Positions 20,201 through 26,393 of a DNA stretch of 35,322 nucleotides are shown in pieces. Where the stretch lies: positions 1 to 35,322 of the forward strand of contig CAMZLW010000008.1 of the NCBI GenBank assembly GCA_947311785.1, read 5' to 3'. Numbering within the stretch: position 1 is the stretch's first letter; every line of letters begins with the position of its first letter. Below the pieces are notes generated by a model. It did no database searches. It saw only the letters and a list, made by a program, of their open reading frames with translations, and was not told the origin of the DNA. The DNA comes from an uncultured Ignavibacteriales bacterium. GTDB taxonomy: Bacteria; Bacteroidota; Ignavibacteria; Ignavibacteriales; Melioribacteraceae. A program made the translations under genes and the position numbers.

Positions 20201-20399
20201 TTCGGTAGCTGGAAGACCATCCTATAGAACCTATTATTTACCTGCAGTATGGCGAAATAATGGAACGAGTACATCAAAGAGGTTTACTTATTCTGAACTG
20301 GGGTATAATTCTGGAGATAGAATAAGAATTAGTATAAGAACAACAAATAGACGTGGCGTTGTATCACAAATAGGTACTAGAAATATTACATTACCTTAA
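8208..20399 (+). CDS. Giant secreted modular protein (4063 aa; TANFOR-like N-terminus, tandem 730-aa repeats, helical rod, Ig/FN3-like tail)
   Basis: The ATG at 8208 is chosen because a clean signal peptide starts there (MRRIIFMLFLTFSSLFSQ, residues 1-18). The same frame is open back to a GTG at 8145, but that start would bury the signal. Residues ~19-280 resemble the TANFOR-type N-terminal region: LPESTYSIC, NPPQLISPDN, then an Ig-like sandwich. Residues ~496-1220 and ~1221-1954 are tandem copies of one beta-rich unit, with more beta-rich sequence to ~2800. Residues ~2810-3300 are mostly helical and charged. From ~3310 come Ig/FN3-like modules marked by D-x-T/S-PP at 3419, 3585, 3730, 3836 and 3944. 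No T9SS C-terminal domain, LPXTG or autotransporter barrel is seen. It is the first gene of a four-gene run. The role is unknown; a surface fibre, adhesin or matrix protein is inferred. Confidence 0.85.
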   Translation: MRRIIFMLFLTFSSLFSQDPNWNSSIIFPQYPSPYFSDWERNPNIGTFTLNYFGTAPVEFYFEVIVNVDGYGEAIKGRTAMREYLSGPQMQVLSFNDISDWESTTYNKDLERIVAQSGKLPESTYSICVTTHAKDGTPLTDACIDFDIALPNPPQLISPDNEGSIEIAQPTLMWNPVSTPPEIVVYYQLKIVEMLDGQSAYRAIEANIPVVETEIPVENLYVYRLDDYPLKQNHSYAWQVQATNSEGVPVSTNEGFSEIWQFTYGSPAGELGIDTLVLIEDFAYLFDLNQLNITDNNSFLNLDGSCRMLLKGLDGVDKYVDVFAQNLMLQKDEESYEKPVFLGGNVLGSIYDELFSKDITGEFFKPTELEFTPPNQFNIGGNFYLGEQVDLPLNGKLSYIDGELSGELLLMGDAASPVFGLGDDSFKLNITSLSLSYPSIETNLQGGLTVFGTPSACNVDKINLKKDGTYNAKISCDINQEIAMLQGSSLFVLNVNSVEGGIKGNLLTDEIDYKVVVNGGLNFNVNPENAFGADVVFELMPNKFNLISFEPTADVDASVIDFGWVKWDMQNIRLNNLEYQNSNWDFNLAMDIDLSFPDFTDEKLPTIYNIAFTPNGFEFPNIKFNNFSIPNIDFKAFELELYGISIPKFTFDLRQYTPGSIAQMAFAWNVKFSMPNLPNGTDEKFKFPKWDLKASINNGNFNVELPKINFPNPNGVNIPMPGGAKFVVNTFEGVLNTNYNGSLMSFLPDVKIGGELTLPEALQCTGKKGSLKLESAITLNGNGSITGIIEDVVPTCPINIGLASLYMKKSKIEFKNEDGQKIYLDGKAGIKFTSNPNEKEVGAISVIYEVINNKVVKAEGEINENFTWDLVGDNPTFSFGIEEAQIKEGKLIIDGRSELELSKGEKLGVTFDKFTIDLDQYRVEDGRVIFDDTFAMVINGIENDEVNFKAVSKGDIPESENYLYYELPEKISLDKNGFTIQGKSKALLKHQGKKLGDLTTEFSNDFAFSLKPFKVAKGKCDIFYKEDRVAYFNADGFFPDPTYFLNRVVPDRIPLPTLEIAYLQIKRDDNLLIDLRTEGNSTRFSTRDGEPVELVFPSMQFDLPEAPKILVDFDISIDDVTGEVTDGFIRGVIPEESIPSFDLSRVGIPYTIYSVYYGNIDGINKFRLTGKAKLFDTEVACHDSMTLTLSQNGILEGNVACDVEKIIPLIPDSDKLNLHINTVSGRFNADLLNVARNFDFELQLDSDVRFNFNENESWGVWTLLGLDFDGLQLLDSRIDDVAIPKIDLEHFKIGIENLNLGRLEYNSTPDADGNSGWDFEFGMDLDLEFPELGMEIPNIPNVILNRTGFHTMNRISVPSFPDSLAFEFEGIQLKPLAFRMPRLNFNWFNPMGGGYGSDWNFDIDFEINFPNMESSSGEMRYPHLTMLDASFLNGMIIGNVEPINFDLGDGLKLNFGDGFGFSVTEISGGLFDDNGSQGVGFNFNGHLDLPEYMRCDGEETSVDLTDISFSLDSRGHIAGVVDNFVPRCPIDLGFGHFVVTSSSINFSVADSGQVAILDMTGDLVIDTGDGNTVTANGVLQMNLLTGEIIDGSITIEEQFVWAIPNDKPVLRFTINRAVLDMDGLTIDGDSELLLPGGQTRNAHFRNFKFDYRKYKVKSGSLEIDADFAIKFAMQDGEIVWTAIPADEPLTENQTAKIGFTSNLTLDVNGLSVGGEAVAAIRWDDDPAHQFGNLLIRYTNDFKFSLRPFMVSEGHADLIHVQGGAETVIATLSHDGLNLGDIFGILPLPEIIPLPTRDIAYLRIKNGDNVLVQSEVVDGNFRIISTAENPAALVIPSLKQDGTPVDSIDAIFDIVISPTAQIVEGEITLVKGDSLSIINLRDRGIPADIFKLNIKRIGGENTLTADAQVDLPGIMDGLPIKMRKLRFNRNGLSGNIDLGIYSEVYLLANNCPNNELPSLGNADLGTQAIITLEGVDVSFGDNNSVGFSGKFVPLMFGGNDAIDIQYAANWNNEERKFTFSFDFKDGEVFDFGIGTFTPTGIAGNPAMQLTLTEDDFELLISGLFESEQFGDDFSISIEGLKITKNNVSAEAISKPQAHPMEFELFKSQFRIFDKDRDHKAIRFTYNDNVLKLILNGDITLFGRDDKVAFSNLTIGTDGSFSIDEANFLNRDLSIIENYLALNNLGIVQEDNIYKLAVGGWIKLPEPVGNDTQFDFGFNIAPNGTISADQRIGNQIVFINESGHNIGGGDQSEYDFWKAKFDVTYLALDLNFDRIAQSAVKMNADIYWDNDRNKRVELGDNSTPGLTIPFNGNLTWGSASANGSIIDFEEDMFKIKISTIQLTSDRNNNLTFGIGGEFGLNFDAVEGGLGLSGFQFNKTGIVSVGTITKGSLSIEDVGSLELQDIGYSPDETTIQVNGGEMPGVNSGNATSSTQSITVNSYLSFGGKITIANFVTAGVERFLSYSTTNNGVTSNTLIVKNATFETDGFSGSMDLLYYSGGDDFLMRVGGSANFKGKSASMVGKIAKIRGDISFGLFLTFSTKIQVGPVTITEVGGGFFYRPTADDILTVKRVARVGTAEGNIEVQGGTFAIFLFGEAVIVDRVLIKGRVLLTVTDKQFMLDGRVILLNRDTEITGEAHLLVQWDPNFKAEGEITVDIDAARVVKGTGRVGFYVYSQNQWAIYGETDLKLFNYLESSSEFFVGNSGFMLGMSSSVDFDIWIIEVGAGIEVKVWYIKDKSWGAYAEAYVKAEILWGIAKAKGWLKCALIGSGGHTILYGQAGLRIRTFIKDWDGSAWAKIDNGRLSGGRGSDSDMDALIAEAAGQSAQAEEEMNDMKNSIENRVEAGVSFSNEDLEAAFTSLTEWGTKYKYGTPAERNAAEDFFAELRDIESLHFRFPFGIGNINYNPPGRERNLYTWIIENIYQGEEAPNLSGYNTQRRGVLEAIQSYDDNKNRLIPTLDEAMEVISSVENEVEQSADDPTKNTIFPTYSRDAEGNYTKLTDPSMNVDEDLANQNKSNLNNGIASIIAYRNQVNDEYEKLNDNINILETALRGRNGNSGAEGFSNSYTNLITEVNRTYLHEYLYYKRTHTWASSMHFQLISKYGIVVNVMNAKAENLYNRGSVGYLILREINVKRVEAIAKLRGDDEAAAIAEGSTERSAWNSNASLSEEARREFAIRQSVDIGKALWYRISINGLSSLIDSSNAIISTRQNEKNETVEAMGELQAEFTTKMNRIYATLASMSETKYDILSKLIKWEENTFHLELRDIYDIRGGVGLSGKAGASRLSILRSEKSLLEQKMTVPVITQLITRNFDNGMYAINRIRWNVSGPRANKTTYMIDYSSRRPNISRQGFQSVGNRKMMYLFYSPTIGQSTFGRTNFRLKARNEIGYTIHRNLSFTPTFSNIDEDIYAYTVNETSYDEDVTPPTIREYLSYAYIRQDVENEDDVYKYYVSDKSNITASWYGIDRESGIQEYRYKLVKTQDPERELTQFVLNSSVTGNMSVNNNVVQNAGNYVQNAGQNMSDENDGEVRAFQPDELWIQNYGRNDVVINDLNMEDRDVYQIYAIAKNGDGLWTEEPAGTKQYIIADLTPPTAPRRLSQLRNPEITVNDRMNGINQEVELPAPVYNPYYMQFFPMLDNSEASLTFRYGASTDEESGISGYEIFISKVGDNSVITDRIYRGPVTGNYITLSNNRDNILDGILNYVDSFYVDIRAINKAKNRSEFLRYKMQPFDDTPPSKPEVNFAYSNDYQRAYIVFDTQSVDEQSGIKYYEVGIGSSYYNGNLTYDDSIRIYPQDIMLNKTALLPVLPERTRTWFTVRAVNGQGARGQVCRTGSFKQDDSPPITPIVAITKSVVSGRGTFLNLLFGNVRDSQSGIRKVEYQILKQAPNSNIWYYARRWTESPNNRSLSLLLSAINVNLSHKVKVKVRTTNYVGLVSAIGVQEYVLDTTPPITPDVNVSYSSTVRDHSSNLSLSFVVDDPETGIEKIEYKVAQEQRMFAGVSVAGRPSYRTYYLPAVWRNNGTSTSKRFTYSELGYNSGDRIRISIRTTNRRGVVSQIGTRNITLP
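9693..11867 (+). repeat. Internal repeat unit 1 of the giant protein (~725 aa)
   Basis: Begins near VNSVEGG and matches unit 2 in order throughout. Paired landmarks are PEALQC (Cys764) with PEYMRC (Cys1495), SNDFAFSLKPFKV with TNDFKFSLRPFMV, and IPLPTLEIAYLQIK (1053) with IPLPTRDIAYLRIK (1791). Offsets are 724-738 residues. Boundaries are approximate. Confidence 0.8.
11868..14067 (+). repeat. Internal repeat unit 2 of the giant protein (~735 aa)
   Basis: Begins near INTVSGR and follows unit 1 directly. Cys1495 and Cys1528 (31-32 residues between them) correspond to Cys764 and Cys796 in unit 1. A second pair sits at each unit's leading boundary: Cys457/Cys476 and Cys1181/Cys1201. A degenerate third start follows at ~1940 (NTLTADAQVDLPG..), where the boundary pair is lost. 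Boundaries are approximate. Confidence 0.8.
18720..18761 (+). repeat. 21-base in-frame direct duplication
   Basis: GTTCAAAATGCGGG (18720) recurs as GTTCAAAATGCAGG (18741), giving VQNAG twice in the protein. It sits in a low-complexity Asn-rich loop within the C-terminal module region. Confidence 0.6.
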
Positions 20400-20492
20400 A
20401 AAATATTTAGTATGATAGAGCTGTGTACTGAACATCTCTATTAAAATTAGGAAATTATTATAATATTTGTAGAATAGAATACTTTGTAATTC

Positions 20493-20497
20493 AGGAG
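20493..20497 (+). promoter_or_regulatory. Ribosome binding site of the FN3 protein
   Basis: AGGAG lies five bases before the ATG at 20503, one of the clearest Shine-Dalgarno sites in the window. The 103-base gap behind the giant gene shows no strong terminator. It does hold AATATTTG (20462-20469), one base off a TAnnTTTG element, so an internal promoter is possible. Confidence 0.6.
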
Positions 20498-20502
20498 AAA
20501 AA

Positions 20503-22464
20503 ATGAAAAAAACATATTTGATAATTTGGTTACTATTTTTATTGGTAATTTCATCAAATGCTCAAAAAAAGAGAGACTTTTTTACAATGGTTAAAGGTGG
20601 TGAATTAGCCATATTTTTAACCGAGCCTCTTGCTGCAAACGAGGTTTACAATGTATATCGTAAATCGGATACAGGTTTTATCTTGTTAAATAAAGATGAG
20701 CCGATACGAGCAATCCTAAATCCTGCAGAGGCAAAAGTTGTTTTAGGTAAGGATTGGGATTTAATTTCCAATGCTGTGGATAGTGAAAATGATGTTGAAA
20801 TTACTAGGGCTATAAGGTCTAAAACCTTCCGTGGTGCTTTGCTCTCGCTGGTTAGCAATAATGCGGCTAAAGTTGCTGGCAGGTGGTTTTTGGATAAAAA
20901 TATTAAAAGAGGTAATTCATACACATACAAAATAATATTTGAAACTATTTCAGGAGAAAAAACAGATAGCCTTCAAAAAAATGTGAAAGCAATAGAGATA
21001 ATTCCTAATGCTCCTGATAATTTAGAATTAATTGCAGGCAATAAACAAATTAAATTAAAATGGAAATATCCTCAATGGAGTGGTGATTTTTCCGATATTG
21101 GTTTTACCTATAATGTATATAGAAAAAAAGGGAATGGTAAATTTGAAAAAGTAAACGAAAACATCATTATCCGTGATGATGCTTCAACACCAGAGTACGA
21201 TGACTTATGGCTTGATGAAGGAATAAAATATTCCTACAAAGTTACAATTTTAGACCCCATTGGTAACGAGAGTAAAACATCTAATATTGCAGAGATTCTT
21301 TTGTTGGATAAAACTCCACCCGCTATTGTTCGAAATGTTATGTCAGAAGCATATAGAAATGGAATGAAAATATCGTGGAATATGAATACAGAACTTGATG
21401 CTGTTAGTTACAATGTTTATCGTGCAAGAAGTTTAAAAGGACCATTTAAAAAAATAAATAGAACACCAATTGCTGTAGAGACTCCATTTTATATGGATAG
21501 CACAATTGTAGAAAAAAAACAATTTTTCTACACAATTACTGCATTGGATAAATCTGGTAACGAAGGAAAACAGAGTAACCCAAGTTCAACATATCTTGCA
21601 GATAACTTTCCACCCGATGCACCAACAAACTTAACCTACAAAGTTGTAAACAACAAAGTTGAGTTAAGTTGGATAAATGCTAAAGCAAAAGATATTCAGG
21701 GATATAATATTTACAAAAGTGAACGCCCAACAGGAATGAAATCACGATTAAATTTAACTCCGTTCAAAGGAAATATATTTAGTGATACGGGTGAAAAGGA
21801 TAAAGGCTTTGGGTACGGAGCAAAATTCTACTACACAATTACTGCACAAGATAGCTCACGAAATGAGAGCGATTCATTAAATATTATTGTTTATGTACCA
21901 GATGTTGAAGCCCCATTCCCTCCGGTTAATTTTAATGTTGTTACTAAAGGGGATTATCTTTTTGTCTCTTGTGGAATGTCTCCTTCGGTTGATGCAGATA
22001 AATATTTGCTATACCGCTCAACAACAAATAATAAAAAAATAAAACTATCGGAATTTAGCAAAGCTCCATTTAGTTTTAAAGATACAACAATTGTTAAAGG
22101 TGCCAACTATATTTATTCTGTTTCGGTAATAGATACAGCAGGAAATATTAGTAAAACATCAGTTCAAGATACAATTATGTTTGCCGATTTTTCTCCGCCA
22201 CCTGCACCACGTAATGTAAAAGCAAAAGCAGTAAATGGAAAAGTAGAATTAACCTGGGTTAAATCAATTGATTTTGATATGGCAGGATATAATGTGTATC
22301 GTTCCGATTACCCAACGGGAACATTTGAATTATTAAATAAAAATATTATTACTAAAACTAATTACGCTGATAATAATGGAAACAAAAAATCTTATTACAG
22401 AATTAAAGCTATCGATACCTCAGGAAATGAAAGTAAATATGATAAAACAGTTTCTCCGAAATAA
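20503..22464 (+). CDS. Secreted protein with five fibronectin type III modules
   Basis: A 653-residue protein. Residues 1-20 are a signal peptide ending in SSNAQ. An N-terminal region (~21-165) of unrecognised type comes first; it contains VYRKSDTGF and a short helical part. Five FN3 modules of about 100 residues follow, starting near 167, 269, 367, 467 and 561. Each opens with a P-rich linker (DKTPPA, DNFPPDAP, VEAPFPP, ADFSPPPAP) and carries a VELSW-type B strand, a YNVYR/YNIYKS-type C strand and a late Y-x-I/V core. These features are typical of bacterial extracellular FN3 repeats in adhesins and polysaccharide-binding proteins. The linkers resemble the D-x-TPP joints at the end of the preceding giant protein. 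The TPR gene starts inside its last codons, so the two are co-translated. Confidence 0.8.
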   Translation: MKKTYLIIWLLFLLVISSNAQKKRDFFTMVKGGELAIFLTEPLAANEVYNVYRKSDTGFILLNKDEPIRAILNPAEAKVVLGKDWDLISNAVDSENDVEITRAIRSKTFRGALLSLVSNNAAKVAGRWFLDKNIKRGNSYTYKIIFETISGEKTDSLQKNVKAIEIIPNAPDNLELIAGNKQIKLKWKYPQWSGDFSDIGFTYNVYRKKGNGKFEKVNENIIIRDDASTPEYDDLWLDEGIKYSYKVTILDPIGNESKTSNIAEILLLDKTPPAIVRNVMSEAYRNGMKISWNMNTELDAVSYNVYRARSLKGPFKKINRTPIAVETPFYMDSTIVEKKQFFYTITALDKSGNEGKQSNPSSTYLADNFPPDAPTNLTYKVVNNKVELSWINAKAKDIQGYNIYKSERPTGMKSRLNLTPFKGNIFSDTGEKDKGFGYGAKFYYTITAQDSSRNESDSLNIIVYVPDVEAPFPPVNFNVVTKGDYLFVSCGMSPSVDADKYLLYRSTTNNKKIKLSEFSKAPFSFKDTTIVKGANYIYSVSVIDTAGNISKTSVQDTIMFADFSPPPAPRNVKAKAVNGKVELTWVKSIDFDMAGYNVYRSDYPTGTFELLNKNIITKTNYADNNGNKKSYYRIKAIDTSGNESKYDKTVSPK

Positions 22465-24445
22465 TCTAATTGTTTTACTGCTGATTTTATCAGCTAATAC
22501 ATTAGTTGCTCAAGACGTTTTTACAAACGGTGTTATTGAATATAATAATAAAAACTACAAAGATGCAGCCAAAGCATTTGAACAATTTATATCTACTAAT
22601 CCGTTTGAGGTTGCTCCGTACGAGTATCTTGTTAATTGCTATATCGAATTATCCGAAAATGATAAAGCTATTGAGTTGATAAAAAAAACGAATAAGAAAT
22701 TTCCTACAAATACAAATCTTAAAAAAACTCTGGGTAAGCTATACGTAAATAAAATGCAATTTAGTAAAGCCGAAAAAACATTTCTTGAAGTATTAAAAAT
22801 AGAACCGACAAACCAAGAGATAAAAGGATATTTAGCGAAAATATATTTTAATATGGCAGTATTTGCATTCCAAAAAAATGATTTTAAAACTGTTATAAAA
22901 AAACTTGATACATCATTAAAGTACGATGATAATAACAAAGATGTATATGCACTAAAAGCAAATTCATTAATTCAGTTAAAGAAGTTTGAAGAAGCAAAAA
23001 AGGTTATTGCAAAAGGACTTAAAAAATTTCCGAACAATGACCAATTACTAATTGATAACTCTCTTATTCTTATTAGTCAAGAAAAATATAGTGAAGCAAT
23101 TACAAAGCTAAAGCCAGTTTGGAAACGTAACAAAAATAATTTGCAAATAGGGTTACAATTAGCACAGTTGTATAGGATAAAAAACAGAATAGAAGAAGCG
23201 TTTGCTATATACGATTCGTTATTAAAAAAATATCCTAAAGAAAGAAAAGTTTATGATGAAATGTTAGACTACTTTACTGCTACAGGAAAGTTGGAAGAAA
23301 AAAGAAAAATTTATAAAAAAATGGAAGAAGTATTTCCAAACGATAAAGAACTAACGCTTTCAAAAATTAAAACTTATGTTCTTGAAAATGAAGATTCCAC
23401 AGCAATAGCAGAGTATTTCCAATTTGTGAATAATAATCCCAAGCTATTAAAGGGCTATATCGAATTAGGAAAATTGTATAATAAAAAGGCAATGTATGAA
23501 GATGGCATTGCCTTGATGAACAAAGCACTAGCTAATAAGCAGAATCAAAAAGAAATATATTTTTACTTGGGTAAATTTTATAGTAAAAATAATCAGCTTA
23601 AATTATCTCTTGAAACATATTTAAAATATTCAAAATTAAAACCCAATGACTATCAAGCATATTATGAAATAGGGTCAATCTATTTGGAACAAAACCAATT
23701 AGATTTGGCAAAGCTAAATTTTGAAAAGGCTATAAAACTAAATAAGAATGATGCACTATCATTTGCAAAAATATCTAAAGTCCATAGGCTACAAGGGGAT
23801 AAAGAAAATGCCGAAAGATATTATGTGAAATCTTTCGTGAAAAATATAATAGCACTTCAGCAAACTCAACAAATGCTTTTGGGTAGCATTAACGAAACTA
23901 AAAACTTAGCCAAAGTTGAAATTGATGATGAAAGTGAAAATTTAGAATTGTTTCAAGACAATATTGATGAAGCAGATAAATATCTTGTTGCTAATTTATC
24001 GAACACTAAATATCTCGAAATGATTAATAGATTGTTAAAACACTATACCCAGTCTGCGTTGCTCCTTTATTATAAAGCACTATACTACGAACGAACTAAC
24101 AATTATAAACTGGCGTTGAAATATTATGAACGTGTAATTTCTAGAAGCTCAAAAGTAGAAAAAGCTCATATAAGAATGGCAGAAATTTATTATAAACAAG
24201 GAAACATAAAACAGACAATTCTTGCTTACAAAAGAGCATTGTCGCTTAGCAATAACCGAGAAATTTATAAAAGACTAACAGAATTGTACCGAGAAGATAA
24301 TAGGTTAAATACATTGTGTAACGAGTGGTTGAACATATATGCAGCTCAGCCAGATAATAAATTGTTGGAAGAGTACTTGATTATAGCCTTACACAAAGCG
24401 GGAAGAATAGAAGAGGCGAAAGAAATAATAAACAAAAGTGAATAA
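22439..24445 (+). CDS. Secreted/periplasmic TPR-repeat protein
   Basis: A 668-residue protein from the ATG at 22439. This start gives a clean signal peptide (MIKQFLRNNLIVLLLILSAN.. cleaved after LVAQ) and has AGGAAATGAAAG just upstream. A start at 22376 would add 21 polar residues before the signal. The gene overlaps the FN3 gene by 26 bases. The mature protein is an almost continuous array of about 15 tetratricopeptide-type helical pairs, e.g. APYEYLVNCYIELSENDKAI, QAYYEIGSIYLEQNQLDLAK and KAHIRMAEIYYKQGNIKQTI. A less regular acidic insert (VEIDDESENLELFQDNIDEAD) falls near residue 500. TPR arrays hold protein partners; given its neighbours, a scaffold or assembly role in the periplasm or at the outer membrane is inferred. 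Confidence 0.8.
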   Translation: MIKQFLRNNLIVLLLILSANTLVAQDVFTNGVIEYNNKNYKDAAKAFEQFISTNPFEVAPYEYLVNCYIELSENDKAIELIKKTNKKFPTNTNLKKTLGKLYVNKMQFSKAEKTFLEVLKIEPTNQEIKGYLAKIYFNMAVFAFQKNDFKTVIKKLDTSLKYDDNNKDVYALKANSLIQLKKFEEAKKVIAKGLKKFPNNDQLLIDNSLILISQEKYSEAITKLKPVWKRNKNNLQIGLQLAQLYRIKNRIEEAFAIYDSLLKKYPKERKVYDEMLDYFTATGKLEEKRKIYKKMEEVFPNDKELTLSKIKTYVLENEDSTAIAEYFQFVNNNPKLLKGYIELGKLYNKKAMYEDGIALMNKALANKQNQKEIYFYLGKFYSKNNQLKLSLETYLKYSKLKPNDYQAYYEIGSIYLEQNQLDLAKLNFEKAIKLNKNDALSFAKISKVHRLQGDKENAERYYVKSFVKNIIALQQTQQMLLGSINETKNLAKVEIDDESENLELFQDNIDEADKYLVANLSNTKYLEMINRLLKHYTQSALLLYYKALYYERTNNYKLALKYYERVISRSSKVEKAHIRMAEIYYKQGNIKQTILAYKRALSLSNNREIYKRLTELYREDNRLNTLCNEWLNIYAAQPDNKLLEEYLIIALHKAGRIEEAKEIINKSE

Positions 24446-24447
24446 GC

Positions 24448-26160
24448 ATGAAACTATCTTTACTAACTTACATAGTATTAATCCTATCTTTAAGTTTATC
24501 AATTGTAAACGGACAAGTAAAAGACAGCTCTGAAGTTGACCTAAGTATTAATAATCAACTCTCACAATATGTAGCACCCTCCATATTTTCTATCAGTGGA
24601 GACGCTGGAGCTTATGGAGAGTTGTATTCAACATCACGCGATGTAGCTCGCCGTCCGGGAGCAACTGGACGCTTGTATCTTCGCCCAACTTTTACATTCT
24701 TAAATAATTTTTCTATCTCGTTGGATTTATTTGTTTCAACAGAAGGTAACGATGCCCGTCAGCAGATAAATCGTTTTGCCCTACATCCAGAGTGGAGTTG
24801 GGGACAAGCCCACATTGGGGATTTTAACCACAAGTTTTCCGATTACTCATTGAATGGAATAAATATTAGAGGCGGTGGGGTAGAGATAAATCCGGGCTGG
24901 TTTCGCTTTCAAGTAATAGGCGGACAAACACGCCGAGCAATAACTGCTTCGCCTTACTCATCGGTTTATAGCCAAAATATGGGAGCCTTAAAAATAGGAA
25001 TAGGAAAAAAGGGGAAATCATTTTTTGATTTAAATATAATGCTGGCTCGTGATGATAGTAACTCGGTTGCCAAAAGCACATTTATAACAGATACTACTAG
25101 CACTGGAGGAAATACACAAGTAGGGATAACTCCACAAGAGAATTTACTTATTGGTTTTAACACAGACTTAAAAATAATTAAAAATATGCTACGCTTACGT
25201 GGAGAAGCCACAGCCTCACTATTTACGCACAATACATATTCAGATGAGGCAGATATAGATGACGTTCCAAGTTTTATGGATGGAATCTTTACGCTAAGAA
25301 ATTCCTCTAATGCTGATTTTGCTTATAAGGGAATATTGGATTTTAAGTATGACTTTTTTAATACATCACTAAAATATCAAGTAATCAATCCTGGATTTCG
25401 CTCGTTGGGTATGACTTCTGTAATAAATGATAAGCGAAAGTATGGAGCCAATATGGGCTTTAGATTATTCAAAAATGTTTTAATGGTTCAACTCCGCTAC
25501 GATGCCCAAAATGATAATTTACTTGACCAAAAGAAATTTACATTGGAAAGAAATACATTTGGTTTTAATGTTGTGGTTCGTCCCATCCAGAGTTTATCAA
25601 TAATGTTTAATGCAATACATAATAAAATGTTCAATGATTCGGTAAGTGATACCGTTAGGATTGATAGTAAAGTATCAACCTTTGCCACCAATGTATCGTA
25701 TCAATTTCCCGCTTTTGGCTTACGTAACTCAGCAATGTTGGGCTACTCACATCAAATTTCAACGAACTATAACTTTTACTTGGGCGGAGATAACGAAGTA
25801 ACAGTAAAGAACATATTCGGAAATATTAACACCACAATAAATTCAATGTGGTCGTTTGCTCCTGGCTTTACGGCAGTAATAATAGATACATGGACTGGAG
25901 TAACAAATCAAACACTTACCTTAAACTTACGAGTTAACGGAAGGTTCTTCAACTCGAAGTGGAACAATGCTTTAACAATGTCAATGTCTAACTCAGATTA
26001 CACAAAAGTGATGCAACTAAATTTACAAAGTGATTACCGCATTACTAGTTCCGATATGATAAAGTTGAAAGTCCGCTACTCCCTCACAAGTTACAATGCC
26101 AATAGCACAAACAACTTTTGGGAAAACATTGCAAGTGTTAGTTATGTGCATCGGTTGTAA
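24448..26160 (+). CDS. Predicted outer-membrane beta-barrel protein
   Basis: A 570-residue protein with a signal peptide (residues 1-23, ending IVNGQ). The body is built from many 9-12-residue alternating strands such as NFSISLDLFVST, FRFQVIGGQTRR, TLNLRVNGRFF and MIKLKVRYSLTSY, with short polar turns, which is typical of Gram-negative outer-membrane barrels. An N-terminal motif SGDAGAYGELYSTS..RDVARRPGATGRLYLRP stands out as a possible family signature. The C-terminus ends ..SVSYVHRL, without the usual final Phe. It starts two bases after the TPR stop, so it is tightly coupled to it. It may anchor or export the giant or FN3 protein. That role is inferred from position only, and I cannot assign a named family. 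Confidence 0.6.
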   Translation: MKLSLLTYIVLILSLSLSIVNGQVKDSSEVDLSINNQLSQYVAPSIFSISGDAGAYGELYSTSRDVARRPGATGRLYLRPTFTFLNNFSISLDLFVSTEGNDARQQINRFALHPEWSWGQAHIGDFNHKFSDYSLNGINIRGGGVEINPGWFRFQVIGGQTRRAITASPYSSVYSQNMGALKIGIGKKGKSFFDLNIMLARDDSNSVAKSTFITDTTSTGGNTQVGITPQENLLIGFNTDLKIIKNMLRLRGEATASLFTHNTYSDEADIDDVPSFMDGIFTLRNSSNADFAYKGILDFKYDFFNTSLKYQVINPGFRSLGMTSVINDKRKYGANMGFRLFKNVLMVQLRYDAQNDNLLDQKKFTLERNTFGFNVVVRPIQSLSIMFNAIHNKMFNDSVSDTVRIDSKVSTFATNVSYQFPAFGLRNSAMLGYSHQISTNYNFYLGGDNEVTVKNIFGNINTTINSMWSFAPGFTAVIIDTWTGVTNQTLTLNLRVNGRFFNSKWNNALTMSMSNSDYTKVMQLNLQSDYRITSSDMIKLKVRYSLTSYNANSTNNFWENIASVSYVHRL

Positions 26161-26244
26161 AAACTGCACCTAATTTTAGTCCAAATATTTAATGAAAATT
26201 TAGTTTAGAAGAGAAAATAATATTAACTTTGGCTTTCTTTTTTG

Positions 26245-26273
26245 TGCTAAATGTTAGCATTTTCTCATTTTTT
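26245..26273 (+). terminator. Rho-independent terminator of the giant-protein operon
   Basis: TGCTAA (26245-26250) pairs with TTAGCA (26254-26259) around a 3-base loop. It is followed by a T-rich run (26260-26273) and preceded by a T/C-rich run. It sits 85 bases past the barrel gene stop, ending the four-gene run. Confidence 0.55.
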
Positions 26274-26393
26274 AAAAATAATATTTTAATTAAAAAAACT
26301 AATTTTATGAAACGAGCATGTAAGAGTCTTTACACACAAGTGGGTGATTATAATGCGAGTTCCATCTGACAAAAAACAAACAATTATAAATAG

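Noticed and set aside
20300-20399. T9SS C-terminal sorting domain on the giant protein
   Set aside because: The end (..RTTNRRGVVSQIGTRNITLP) is the last strand of an FN3-like module; no sorting-domain motif follows.
22376-22438. Upstream start of the TPR protein inside the FN3 gene
   Set aside because: It gives a polar extension before the signal peptide. The ATG at 22439 has a purine-rich site and a normal signal.
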